This document shows positions 32,197 through 39,886 of a stretch of DNA of 64,000 bases, piece by piece. This DNA is from Sphingomonadales bacterium Ga0077531 (GTDB lineage: Bacteria; Pseudomonadota; Alphaproteobacteria; Sphingomonadales; Sphingomonadaceae). Each line of letters opens with the position of its first letter. The first letter of the stretch is position 1. The position numbers and the translations under genes were made by a program. The DNA is taken from NCBI GenBank assembly GCA_001464915.1, contig LNED01000017.1, forward strand, positions 1 to 64,000, given 5' to 3'. The notes beneath the pieces are model-generated. The model was not told the origin of the DNA and made no database searches. It saw nothing but the letters and a program-made list of their open reading frames with translations.

Positions 32197-32739
32197 ATGG
32201 GAATGCGATTGACCAAGGACGCTTCACCTTCCGATCGGCTGATCAATCTCTTCGGCGCCCTCGCGCAGGGGGTTTCGGACGAGATGCGCGGTGCGATATC
32301 ACAGCGCTTTCCGGCCGGCGGGGAAACCGCGGCGGCATTGAGCCTCATCGGCCACGAACCGGGGCTTTCGATCGACCAGATCGGCAAGGCCCTGCGCCTG
32401 TCGCATGCCGGTGCTGCCCGCGTGGTCGAACGGCTGGTCGCTCAGAATTTCGTCTTGAAAGCGCAATCCGCTTGCGATCGCCGCGTCATGCACGTGTCTT
32501 TGACGCCAAGCGGCGAGACGGAACGGATGGCGCTCCTGAATCTGCGCAGCAAAGCGATCACCGCGTTGCTTGCTGCGGTGGGCGAAAAGGACCGCGCGGC
32601 GCTGGAGCGCGTCGCGGAAACCATCCTCGCGTCATTGCCGCGCGACGACGTGCGCGCGCGCACGACCTGCCGTTTCTGCGACGAAGAGAAGTGCACCAAC
32701 TGTCCGACCGACATCGTCGGTCCCGGAATTACAAACTGA
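32197..32739 (+). CDS. MarR-family regulator with C-terminal four-cysteine motif
   Basis: A 180-residue MarR protein. The winged helix contains GLSIDQIGKALRLSHAGAARVVERL; the C-terminus has CRFC-x4-C-x2-CP, matching the MarR at 3400. The cysteine cluster could bind zinc or act as a redox switch. The palindrome identical to the one before the LysR gene abuts its start, so it is the best candidate for the protein that binds the 2271, 7852, 7892 and 32177 sites. Start is ATG 32197 or 32203; no clear ribosome site is present, suggesting a leaderless or very short leader. DUF417 follows 42 bases on. Confidence 0.86.
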   Translation: MGMRLTKDASPSDRLINLFGALAQGVSDEMRGAISQRFPAGGETAAALSLIGHEPGLSIDQIGKALRLSHAGAARVVERLVAQNFVLKAQSACDRRVMHVSLTPSGETERMALLNLRSKAITALLAAVGEKDRAALERVAETILASLPRDDVRARTTCRFCDEEKCTNCPTDIVGPGITN

Positions 32740-32780
32740 CGCCTCTCGCCACATTTCCATCAACAAAAAGGGCATTGATT

Positions 32781-33275
32781 ATGAGCTTATCGGAAAAATA
32801 TTCATTCAGCGTCCCCGAGCATCAAATGCGCGAACTCGCTCTGCTGCGATGGGCTCTGGTCCTCGTCTTTCTGTGGTTCGGCGGCATGAAATTCACGGCT
32901 TATGAGGCGCAAGGCATTGCCTCCTTCATCGAACACAGCCCGCTTATGGGCTGGCTTCACTCGCTGTTCGGCGTCCAGGGCGCGAGCCAGATCATCGGCA
33001 CGCTCGAACTCGCCACGGCCGCCGCCCTGATCCTCGGCGTTTACAAACCGATTTTTTCTGCCCTTGGCGCCGCCATGTCGGCGACGACCTATGCCATTAC
33101 CTTGACGTTCTTCCTGTCGACGCCGGGTGTCGCAGAGCCGACTGCCGGCGGGTTCCCTGCCATTTCGGCCGTACCCGGGCAATTTTTGTTGAAAGACGTC
33201 GTGTTGCTTGCCGCTTCACTGGTACTTCTCTCGGCGGCCGTCCGACGGAAAAAACCTGCCGGCGCTCCTGGCTAG
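32781..33275 (+). CDS. DUF417 membrane protein (RclC-like)
   Basis: A 164-residue inner-membrane protein of the DUF417 family, which includes E. coli RclC (YkgB), part of the reactive-chlorine resistance operon. It starts with a short polar segment, then RELALLRWALVLVFLWFGGMKFTAYEAQGI, and has about four helices. The LVFLWFGGMKFTAYEA stretch is the family signature. It follows the four-Cys MarR gene in one transcript. Its biochemical role is unknown, but the RclC link together with an RclA-like enzyme at 34032 supports a hypochlorous-acid defence role. Confidence 0.87.
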   Translation: MSLSEKYSFSVPEHQMRELALLRWALVLVFLWFGGMKFTAYEAQGIASFIEHSPLMGWLHSLFGVQGASQIIGTLELATAAALILGVYKPIFSALGAAMSATTYAITLTFFLSTPGVAEPTAGGFPAISAVPGQFLLKDVVLLAASLVLLSAAVRRKKPAGAPG

Positions 33276-33498
33276 GGTAAATAGGACGCTCAAGTCATGA
33301 TGCGGACCTATCGGCGGGAGCCGCGAGGCTTACCGTCGATGGGGGCCGCGAGCATGGCTTACTGCCCGTGAAGACATTCCGCCCGGCTGGCGCGGTGAGG
33401 CCGGAACGGTATGCTTCGCTCGGATAACCCCCTGCCGAAAGGCAAGTTCGAGGCGAGCGTCCGTTCCGGTTTTCGGCGTCAAGGGATCCGCGGCGCCA

Positions 33499-34023
33499 TC
33501 AGCGCGCGTCATGATCAGCGAACCGCGCGCCGATGGCGGTGAGCCAGCGCGCGACCAGCGCAAGTTCGTCGTCGGCAAAACCCTCGCAGAAACGATCGTT
33601 CAATCGGCGTCTCTCCAGGACTACCTCGGCCCGCTTGGCTTCGCCTTTGTCGGTCAGGGCGATCAGATAGGCGCGGCGATCATCGGGGTCGGGCTGGCGC
33701 TCGAGCAGTCCATCGACCACCATGCGATCGATAAGTCCTGAAAGCGACGATTGGCCGATCGCGAGCTTCGCTGCGAGTGTGCGCATCGGTGTCGCCATGC
33801 CATCGGCCGCAAGAACCGTCAGCATAGCCGCGCGGCCCGGCGTGTTACTTCTTTCCTTCCCCCGCAATGTGGCTCGAAGGCCTTGCTGCGCCCGCGCGAA
33901 CAGCAGTAGGAAGTCAGCGCGGATCTCCGCCTCGGCTGTGCGCGCTCCAGGCTCGGGCAAAAGCTCTGCCGGATTTGCGCCGTTGCCAGACGCCAAGGGT
34001 TGATCCGGGCTGAAGGAGCGCAC
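33499..34023 (-). CDS. MarR-family regulator
   Basis: A 174-residue MarR protein with winged helix MATPMRTLAAKLAIGQSSLSGLIDRM and wing RQPDPDDRRAYLIALTDKG. It lacks the four-cysteine C-terminus of the other two island MarR proteins and ends GARFADHDAR. It is the last gene of a minus-strand run (LysR, YeeE, RclA-like, MarR), eight bases after the RclA-like stop. It may repress that operon. No close copy of the TATATGCGC palindrome lies nearby, so its target differs. Confidence 0.86.
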   Translation of the reverse strand: MRSFSPDQPLASGNGANPAELLPEPGARTAEAEIRADFLLLFARAQQGLRATLRGKERSNTPGRAAMLTVLAADGMATPMRTLAAKLAIGQSSLSGLIDRMVVDGLLERQPDPDDRRAYLIALTDKGEAKRAEVVLERRRLNDRFCEGFADDELALVARWLTAIGARFADHDAR

Positions 34024-34031
34024 GGGTTGGC

Positions 34032-35456
34032 CTAGCCCCCCGGACCACAGTCAATGCAGCGCAGCGGCGGGTTCGGGCCGAACCCGAGTTGGTGATTCAG
34101 GTGGCGAAGCGCGGTGCGTAGCCCCTCCTCGATGACTGGATGATAGAATGGCCGCTCGAGCACTTCTGGCACAGTGAGCCGGCTCTCGATCGACCAGGCG
34201 AGGAGATGAGCAAGATGTTCCGCGGCGGGACCGAAGATTTCGGCGCCAAGCAGTAACCCGCTCGGCCGATCGCCATAGACGCGCAGCAAACCCCGGTTGA
34301 GCCCTAAAACGCGCGCGCGTCCCTGGTCTTCGAACGACACTTCGCCGATGGCGAAATCCATCCGGTCGCGAAGAAGCTCGGCATGGCTGCGCCCGGCGAT
34401 GGCGATCTGGGGATCGGTGAAGACGATCGTCAACGGGGTTCGGCGCGCGCGGCGGTAGCTGTGAGGATAGCGCGCCGCATTTTCGCCCGCCACGCGGCCT
34501 TCATCCGCAGCCTCGTGGAGCAGCGCGAGATGGCCCGCCGAGTCGCCCGCGATGAAGATGTCGCTATAACTGGCGCGCATCGACAGATGATCATAAGTCG
34601 GAACGCCATCGGCATCGAGCGTGAGCGAGGTGTTTTCCAGTCCGAGATTGTCGACATTGGCGCGTCGGCCTGCGGCCGCGAGGAGATAATCGAACCGCTC
34701 CTCGCTCCCCGCTGACCGGACGATCACAGCGTCCCCGTCGCGCGCGACGCTTGCATCGGCTGCCATCCAGTCGACAGGAATTTCGCTCGAGATATGGGCC
34801 GCCGCATAGGCCATAACGTCCGGATCGGTCAGCGGGCCGACGCTGCCGCCGCGCCCATAGATATGCGTGCGGACGCCGAGGCGATGCAAAGCCTGGCCGA
34901 GTTCGAGGCCGATCACGCCGGTGCCGAAGACTGCGACCGAGGACGGCAGATCGGTCCAGTCGAACAGTTGGTCGTTGAAAATCAAGCGATCGCCTGCCCC
35001 TTCCAGGCGCGTGGGCACGATTGGGCGCGAGCCCGTGGCGATCACGATGCTGCGCGCGCTGATCTGCTTCCCGCCCGCGAGTTCGAGCCGATTGTCATCG
35101 ACAAAACGCGCGTGCTCGCGAAGCAGGCCTCCGGGTGCAAACCCCGCAATTGCATCGGTGACGAAGCCGACAAAGCGGTCGCGCTCGGCGCGGACGCGGT
35201 TCATGACCTCCACCCCATCGACCTCGACGGGGCCAGAGCGAAGTCCGAACATGCCAACGCTTTCAGCACGGTGGCGCGCCTCTGCCGCAGCGATCAGCAA
35301 TTTCGACGGCATGCAGCCAACGCGGGCACAGGTAGTCCCCAAGGGCCCGCCATCGATCATCACGACGCGATCGCTATATTTGATGGCTTCCCGGTACGCC
35401 GACATTCCAGCAGTACCCGCGCCGATTATCGCCACGTCATAGTCGAAATCGGCCAT
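34032..35456 (-). CDS. RclA/Lpd-like flavoprotein disulfide reductase
   Basis: A 474-residue pyridine-nucleotide-disulfide oxidoreductase. FAD binding is at IIGAGTAGMSAYRE, and the redox disulfide is CARVGC (Cys43-Cys48), the positions used by E. coli RclA and lipoamide dehydrogenase. NAD(P) binding is at VFGTGVIGLELGQAL, and the dimer-interface His is in FYHPVIEEGL. The C-terminus ends RCIDCGPGG, an extra CxxC not normal for Lpd and reminiscent of mercuric reductase tails. A strong AGGGAGG upstream of 35456 fixes the start. RclA reduces Cu(II) and protects against HOCl; substrate here is unproven. Confidence 0.88.
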   Translation of the reverse strand: MADFDYDVAIIGAGTAGMSAYREAIKYSDRVVMIDGGPLGTTCARVGCMPSKLLIAAAEARHRAESVGMFGLRSGPVEVDGVEVMNRVRAERDRFVGFVTDAIAGFAPGGLLREHARFVDDNRLELAGGKQISARSIVIATGSRPIVPTRLEGAGDRLIFNDQLFDWTDLPSSVAVFGTGVIGLELGQALHRLGVRTHIYGRGGSVGPLTDPDVMAYAAAHISSEIPVDWMAADASVARDGDAVIVRSAGSEERFDYLLAAAGRRANVDNLGLENTSLTLDADGVPTYDHLSMRASYSDIFIAGDSAGHLALLHEAADEGRVAGENAARYPHSYRRARRTPLTIVFTDPQIAIAGRSHAELLRDRMDFAIGEVSFEDQGRARVLGLNRGLLRVYGDRPSGLLLGAEIFGPAAEHLAHLLAWSIESRLTVPEVLERPFYHPVIEEGLRTALRHLNHQLGFGPNPPLRCIDCGPGG

Positions 35457-35538
35457 CCCGCTTAACCCTCCCTGATTACATGATGTGCATAATGCGCGCA
35501 TCGCGCGCGCAAAAACAGCTCACCCTTGAGCATGGTTT

Positions 35539-36519
35539 CTATGCTCTGCGGGAATAGTTTGTAAACGCGAAGATAAGCGTAAGGGTCAAGGTCATCCCGA
35601 AATAGGCGGTCAGGGCATGGGGAGCGAAGGAGGGCAGCCCGTAGACGATGATCACCCCATTGCCCCCCGGGATGAGTTGCGTTGCCGCCCCCATGACGGT
35701 GCCGCCAGCAAGATGCCGCGAGCCTTGCCGAAAATTTGTGCCGCGCAAGCGGAAACTGGAGGATCGAACGGCGGCAAACAGCCCGCCGGCGACCATCATC
35801 GCGGTGCCGAGGAGCGCGGGCAACGGCGAGCTTGGGGTAAAGTCGCGCATGACGATCTGCGAGGCGTAACTCGACAGGAGGCTGAGATAGGTCCAGTTCC
35901 CGGCACAGGCGTAAAGCAGGCCGCCGCCGACGCCGATAATGAGCATCGCTTCGAAGGGCCGCATCCGCGCGCGTCCAAGCATAATCCTGCGCCAGCGTGA
36001 CGGATGGCGCAGCAGCCGAAGCCGAGGCCAGCTCCACCAGCACACCGCCGCGAAAGCCAGCCAAGCCGCGATTGCGGCGAGCGGTGATGTCTCGAGCAGC
36101 GAAGGCGCAGGCATTTGTTGGGATCTGTAGACTTTGGACACCAAGGAGGCTCCGATCACCCAACCTAAGAGCGTGAGAAGATATCCGAGCCTGCCGCCCG
36201 TCAAATGCGCCAGCGTTCCAAGTCCGCAAGCCTGGTTTGCCCAGGCACCGATCCCGAAAAGACCCCCGAACAGGAGGGCCTGGATAAGCTGGTCATAGCC
36301 GGGCGACAGGTGAAAAACAGCCGGCGCTGCCCATGCCAGGGGAACAATCAGAAGCCCTGACCAACAGGCCGCCGTCGCGAATCCGATGAATCTGTCGGGT
36401 CGGCGCCGCACGACAAGGTCCTGCGCCGCAACCACCACGCAGACCGTCCCGCGCCGGATCGCGAAGCCCATCGCGAAACTCAGCACCGACGCTGCGACGG
36501 CGACAGCAATAGCGTTCAT
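35539..36519 (-). CDS. YeeE/YedE (TsuA)-family sulfur transporter
   Basis: A 326-residue inner-membrane protein with about nine helices. It carries the conserved cysteine and glycine motifs of the YeeE/YedE family: RRGTVCVV near residue 24, NQACGLGT near 99 and GGTVMGAATQLIPGGN near 275. E. coli TsuA moves thiosulfate through such a pore with relayed cysteines. It overlaps the LysR gene stop by four bases and precedes the RclA-like gene. Import of reduced sulfur for thiol renewal is a reasonable guess. Confidence 0.87.
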   Translation of the reverse strand: MNAIAVAVAASVLSFAMGFAIRRGTVCVVVAAQDLVVRRRPDRFIGFATAACWSGLLIVPLAWAAPAVFHLSPGYDQLIQALLFGGLFGIGAWANQACGLGTLAHLTGGRLGYLLTLLGWVIGASLVSKVYRSQQMPAPSLLETSPLAAIAAWLAFAAVCWWSWPRLRLLRHPSRWRRIMLGRARMRPFEAMLIIGVGGGLLYACAGNWTYLSLLSSYASQIVMRDFTPSSPLPALLGTAMMVAGGLFAAVRSSSFRLRGTNFRQGSRHLAGGTVMGAATQLIPGGNGVIIVYGLPSFAPHALTAYFGMTLTLTLIFAFTNYSRRA

Positions 36520-37421
36520 GCGTGCAATCCGGGTTGCTCATCGGCAAAGATCGCGTTCATCTGCGGGCGGAGCCAGTCGAGAAAAGCGCGCACTCTCGCG
36601 GTCTGGTCGCGGCCAGCCGGCAGCAGCGCCCATAAATCGATGTCTTCGAGCATATGGTCGGGCAGCAACTCGACAAGATCGCCGGTATCGATCAAATCGG
36701 CGACGAAGGGCCGGGGCAACATCGCATAGCCGAGACCGGCAAGCGCTGCCGACCGGGCCGCGTCGTCGCTGTCGAGAATGAGCGCAGGATGCACCATGAT
36801 CGCGATGCGCGCGCTGCCGTCGCGAAAGACCCAGCTGTTCTTCGCATGATGAAGGCGCGAGATGATCGCGGGCTGCCCCATGAAATTGTGCGGGGCGTCG
36901 AGACCATTTTCAGCCTTGTTCGCGACCAGCGCCATCCGCGTGCGCGCCATGCGCGAGGCGACCAGAGCGGTGTCGGCGAGCGTGCCGATCCGCAGCGCGA
37001 TATCCACGCCCGATGCCACGACATCGGTCTCGCGATCAGTGATCTCGAGATCGAGCGTGACTTCGGGAAATTGATCAGAGAATTCCCGGAGACGTGGCAC
37101 GAGATGCAGCCGGGCAAGGCAGGTCGGGACCACGACGCGCACCGGGCCAGCGAGCCGGCCCCCGTCTTCCTTGGCGGCAAACTCCGCGGCGGCGGCGGCT
37201 GCAATCGCACGCTCGGCGCCGTCGCGGTAGCGCCGCCCCGCCTCGGTGAGCGTCAGGCTGCGGGTCGAGCGCTGGAACAGCCGGACGCCGAGATAGGCCT
37301 CGAGCTGCGCCACGGCTTTCGAAATCGATGGCTGACCGACATTGAGCCGCCGCGCCGCCGCGGAAAAGGAACCCGCCTCGGCCACGGCGAGGAACTGCTC
37401 CATGACGGCAAGTCGGTCCAT
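36516..37421 (-). CDS. LysR-family regulator of the peroxiredoxin/RclA region
   Basis: A 301-residue LysR-type protein: helix-turn-helix in AGSFSAAARRLNVGQPSISKAVAQ, effector domain with DREDTVVAS-like ligand pocket. It heads the minus-strand operon yeeE, RclA-like, MarR and diverges from the peroxiredoxin-msrB-msrA-grx operon. Two inverted repeats lie just beyond its start (37425-37448), so it probably controls both directions. It is a typical CrgA/PtxR-like member and not close to OxyR. Confidence 0.89.
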   Translation of the reverse strand: MDRLAVMEQFLAVAEAGSFSAAARRLNVGQPSISKAVAQLEAYLGVRLFQRSTRSLTLTEAGRRYRDGAERAIAAAAAAEFAAKEDGGRLAGPVRVVVPTCLARLHLVPRLREFSDQFPEVTLDLEITDRETDVVASGVDIALRIGTLADTALVASRMARTRMALVANKAENGLDAPHNFMGQPAIISRLHHAKNSWVFRDGSARIAIMVHPALILDSDDAARSAALAGLGYAMLPRPFVADLIDTGDLVELLPDHMLEDIDLWALLPAGRDQTARVRAFLDWLRPQMNAIFADEQPGLHA

Positions 37422-37424
37422 TTC

Positions 37425-37448
37425 ATTCCCCTGCGGAATAGGTCCTAT
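37425..37448. promoter_or_regulatory. LysR operator region with two inverted repeats
   Basis: ATTCC-N5-GGAAT (37425-37439) is followed by ATAGG-T-CCTAT (37438-37448). Both are perfect inverted repeats next to the divergent LysR start at 37421. They share neither spacing nor flanks with the seven OxyR-like operators, so they likely serve the local LysR protein. Confidence 0.5.
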
Positions 37449-37541
37449 CGATTCAACCGGTCTGCCGCAAGCGATCGCTGCAGCCTAAATACGGCTCATC
37501 CGCAAAAACGGACCCGAGACAAAGCCTCCTGGAGTTTTGAG

Positions 37542-37763
37542 ATGACCATCATGAATGCCAGATCAGAACCGACGCCGGTTGCGCGACCCTGGAGAGCGCG
37601 GCCCGTTTGCTTGCGGGTTGCGGCGGCCTTCCCTTACCGCCGCAAAGCCTCGAGTCCGGACGCGACGTCCCAGCCGGTAATTCCCCTTCCCGGCATCGTC
37701 GCTTCGCTCGATCCACCTTGGGCTGGGCGTGACTCCCGGCGCCCGGCTCGAGGTGGACATTGA
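37542..37763 (+). CDS. Small upstream frame in the peroxiredoxin leader
   Basis: ATG 37542 with CTGGAG seven bases upstream opens a 73-codon frame (MTIMNARSEPTPVARPWRARP and on) ending just before the hairpin at 37765. It is Arg/Pro-rich and without a known domain. It may be a leader peptide, a decayed gene or chance; conservation would decide. It is listed because the translation start looks good and it lies in the 5' leader of a redox operon. Confidence 0.35.
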   Translation: MTIMNARSEPTPVARPWRARPVCLRVAAAFPYRRKASSPDATSQPVIPLPGIVASLDPPWAGRDSRRPARGGH

Positions 37764-37764
37764 A

Positions 37765-37797
37765 GGAAAGGCTGGCGCGAGCCGCGCCAGCCTTTCC
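37765..37797 (+). repeat. Perfect hairpin in the peroxiredoxin 5' leader
   Basis: Two 14-base arms beginning GGAAAGGCTGG and ending CCAGCCTTTCC pair perfectly around the loop GAGCC. It ends 30 bases before the peroxiredoxin start. No T-run directly follows (CCCTCCCG precedes TTTT), so attenuation or mRNA protection is as likely as termination. Confidence 0.6.
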
Positions 37798-37827
37798 CCT
37801 CCCGAATTTTCGATGCAGAAGAGTCGA

Positions 37828-38466
37828 ATGAACTTCCGAACGGACATGAGCATGATCGAGCAAGCCTATCTCCAGGCGGCCGGCGAGGATGGGCGGGTGG
37901 CAATCGCCGAAGGCGACAGGCAGATCCTGGCAATGGGCATCGAACTCTCGGCCGTCCAGGCCGGTGACATTGCGCCGGAGTTCCTGCTGGAAAATGCCCT
38001 CGGCGGCACGGTATCTTTGCGTGGCCGATTGATTGGCGGACCGGTGGTCCTGAGTTTCTTTCGCGGCGGCTGGTGCCCCTTCTGCCGCGCCGAACTGCGG
38101 GCGATGTCGAAAGCGGCGCAAGCGGTCGAGGATCGAGGAGCGAGCCTGATCGCGATCTCCCCGCAGCCGCTCGCCGACGGCGTCGCAATGGCGCGGGCCG
38201 AGGAAGTGAGGCTTCCGTTGCTCGCCGATTGCGGAATGACGGTGGCGAGCGATTATGGCCTCGCCTTCGAACTGCCCGAGAGTATGCGCCCGGCGGCGCT
38301 TGCGGACGGGATGGTCGCGGGCGAGGACGGCACCGACTGGCGCATTCCGATGCCGGCAACCTATGTGATCAGCACCGACGGGATCATCAGATATAGTTTT
38401 CTCGATCCCAATTATCGCAACCGGCTCGACCCGGCGGTTCTTATGAGCATCCTCGACCGCCTCTGA
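37828..38466 (+). CDS. AhpC/TSA-type peroxiredoxin-like protein
   Basis: A 212-residue thioredoxin-fold peroxiredoxin-like protein. The active site FFRGGWCPFCRAELRAM has CPFC, a two-cysteine version found in the peroxiredoxin-like/DUF899-adjacent group instead of the usual single peroxidatic Cys. IPMPATYVISTDG is the cis-Pro side. ATG 37828 follows AGAAGAG; 37813 is an alternative. It begins the operon with msrB, msrA and grx (37.8-39.8 kb). It probably reduces peroxides with glutaredoxin. Confidence 0.87.
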   Translation: MNFRTDMSMIEQAYLQAAGEDGRVAIAEGDRQILAMGIELSAVQAGDIAPEFLLENALGGTVSLRGRLIGGPVVLSFFRGGWCPFCRAELRAMSKAAQAVEDRGASLIAISPQPLADGVAMARAEEVRLPLLADCGMTVASDYGLAFELPESMRPAALADGMVAGEDGTDWRIPMPATYVISTDGIIRYSFLDPNYRNRLDPAVLMSILDRL

Positions 38467-38562
38467 GCCAAATATCGAATTTCGGGCCTTTCTCCACCGG
38501 CGCGCATGCAGCGCACCGGCGTGGAAAGACGTGCCGCAATTGTCAGACAAAGGAGATATCGA

Positions 38563-39006
38563 ATGACCTACCTCAAGACCAGCGAAGCCATTGCGAAGCT
38601 GACGCCCCAACAGCGCCATGTCACACAGGACGGCGGCACCGAGCGTGCGGGCAGCGGGGAACTGCTGCACAATAAGGCGCCCGGCATCTACGTCGATATC
38701 GTCAGCGGCGAACCCTTGTTCGCCTCGACCGACAAATTCGATTCCGGCAGCGGATGGCCGAGCTTCACCAAGCCCATCGTCCCCGCCAATGTCGATGAAA
38801 TACGCGACGACAGCTACGGGATGATCCGCACCGAGGTGCGCTCCGCACATGGCGACAGCCACTTGGGACATGTGTTTCCCGACGGTCCGCGCGACCGTGG
38901 CGGCCAGCGCTACTGCATCAACTCGGCTTCGCTCCGCTTCGTCCACCGCGATGATATGGAAGCCGAGGGCTATTCCGAATTTCTGAACCAGATCGAGGAG
39001 AATTGA
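38563..39006 (+). CDS. msrB: Peptide methionine-R-sulfoxide reductase, zinc-free single-Cys type
   Basis: A 147-residue MsrB nearly collinear with the one at 8997. It has [32 protein letters not shown] and the catalytic [11 protein letters not shown]; its one cysteine is the catalytic one, and the zinc motifs are absent. AAAGGAGATATCGA lies just upstream of ATG 38563. It is followed two bases later by its msrA. The paralogue pair arose by duplication or by separate acquisition; here it is beside glutaredoxin, a plausible reductant. Confidence 0.94.
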   Translation: MTYLKTSEAIAKLTPQQRHVTQDGGTERAGSGELLHNKAPGIYVDIVSGEPLFASTDKFDSGSGWPSFTKPIVPANVDEIRDDSYGMIRTEVRSAHGDSHLGHVFPDGPRDRGGQRYCINSASLRFVHRDDMEAEGYSEFLNQIEEN

Positions 39007-39008
39007 TC

Positions 39009-39524
39009 ATGATCGAACGTTCCATCCTGGCCGGCGGCTGCTTCTGGGGCATGCAGGACCTGATCCGCAAACTTCCTGGCGTCGTCAGCACCAGGGTCGG
39101 CTACAGCGGCGGCGATGTGCCGAACGCGACCTATCGCAACCATGGCACCCATGCCGAGGCGATCGAGATCAATTTCGATCCCGATCAGATCAGCTACCGC
39201 AGGATCCTGGAATTTTTCTTCCAGATTCACGATCCGACCACACGCAATCGCCAGGGCAACGACCGCGGCGGGAGCTATCGTTCGGCGATCTATTATGCCG
39301 ACGAAGCGCAGCGCGAAACCGCGTTGCAGACGATCGCGGACGTCAACGCATCCGGTCTCTGGCCGGGGAAGGTCGCGAGCGAGCTGGAGCCGATTGGCCC
39401 CTTCTGGGAAGCGGAGCCCGAGCATCAGGATTATCTGGAGCGCCGCCCAAATGGTTACACCTGTCACTTTCCGCGCGCCGACTGGGTCCTTCCATCGGCC
39501 GGCGAGCGGTCTGAAGCGGCCTGA
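39009..39524 (+). CDS. msrA: Peptide methionine-S-sulfoxide reductase
   Basis: A 171-residue MsrA with [13 protein letters not shown] and the pocket [23 protein letters not shown]. It is about three-quarters identical by eye to the MsrA at 9442 and ends earlier. The downstream NGYTCHF cysteine may recycle the active site. It overlaps no neighbour but is two bases after msrB, and the glutaredoxin follows 13 bases on. Confidence 0.94.
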   Translation: MIERSILAGGCFWGMQDLIRKLPGVVSTRVGYSGGDVPNATYRNHGTHAEAIEINFDPDQISYRRILEFFFQIHDPTTRNRQGNDRGGSYRSAIYYADEAQRETALQTIADVNASGLWPGKVASELEPIGPFWEAEPEHQDYLERRPNGYTCHFPRADWVLPSAGERSEAA

Positions 39525-39537
39525 TCGGAGACATGAA

Positions 39538-39813
39538 ATGAAGCCGAACATAATCCTCTATACCAAGGACTATTGCCCCTTTTGTCACCGAGCCAAGGCG
39601 CTTCTTCGCGCCAAGGGGGTGACCGACTGGATCGAAGTCGACGTCGAAGATGATCCGGTGCAGTTTCGTGCAATGCTGACCGCGTCCGGTGGACGCAGGA
39701 CGGTTCCGCAGATCTTCATCAACGGTACGCATGTGGGCGGTTCGGATGATCTGTCGGCGCTCGATGCCGACGGAGGCCTCGATTTGCTGCTGGGCGAAGA
39801 GATGCTCGTCTGA
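39538..39813 (+). CDS. grx: Glutaredoxin
   Basis: A 91-residue dithiol glutaredoxin. The active site is DYCPFCHRAK, the cis-Pro segment RRTVPQIFINGTHVGGSDDL binds glutathione, and length and fold match GrxC. It is the last gene of the peroxiredoxin-msrB-msrA operon and is the natural electron donor for the single-cysteine MsrB. The operon ends at the hairpin beginning at 39816. Confidence 0.93.
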   Translation: MKPNIILYTKDYCPFCHRAKALLRAKGVTDWIEVDVEDDPVQFRAMLTASGGRRTVPQIFINGTHVGGSDDLSALDADGGLDLLLGEEMLV

Positions 39814-39815
39814 AA

Positions 39816-39851
39816 CTAACGGGCGTCCGCCGAACGGCGGGCGCCCGTTAG
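39816..39851. terminator. Strong hairpin after the glutaredoxin gene
   Basis: The arms CTAACGGGCGTCCGCC and GGCGGGCGCCCGTTAG pair over 16 bases with one mismatch, around loop GAAC. It separates the plus-strand redox operon from the convergent cation-efflux gene, so it could stop both. No long T-run follows. Confidence 0.6.
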
Positions 39852-39886
39852 CGCGCTATCGTGAGCCGCCCCGGAGTTGCTCGCGC

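Noticed and set aside
35462..36229. 255-codon minus-strand frame overlapping the YeeE/YedE gene
   Set aside because: It is an alternative frame of a clear membrane-protein gene, with Arg-rich shadow composition.
37438..37448. ATAGG-T-CCTAT near 37.4 kb as an eighth OxyR-like operator
   Set aside because: The half-sites are 3 bp apart and not 7, and no third element or TGG follows. It more likely belongs to the local LysR protein.
36654..37541. Long plus-strand frame opposite the LysR gene
   Set aside because: Complement of the LysR coding sequence. Only its last part (37542-37763), outside the gene and with a ribosome site, was kept as a weak small frame.
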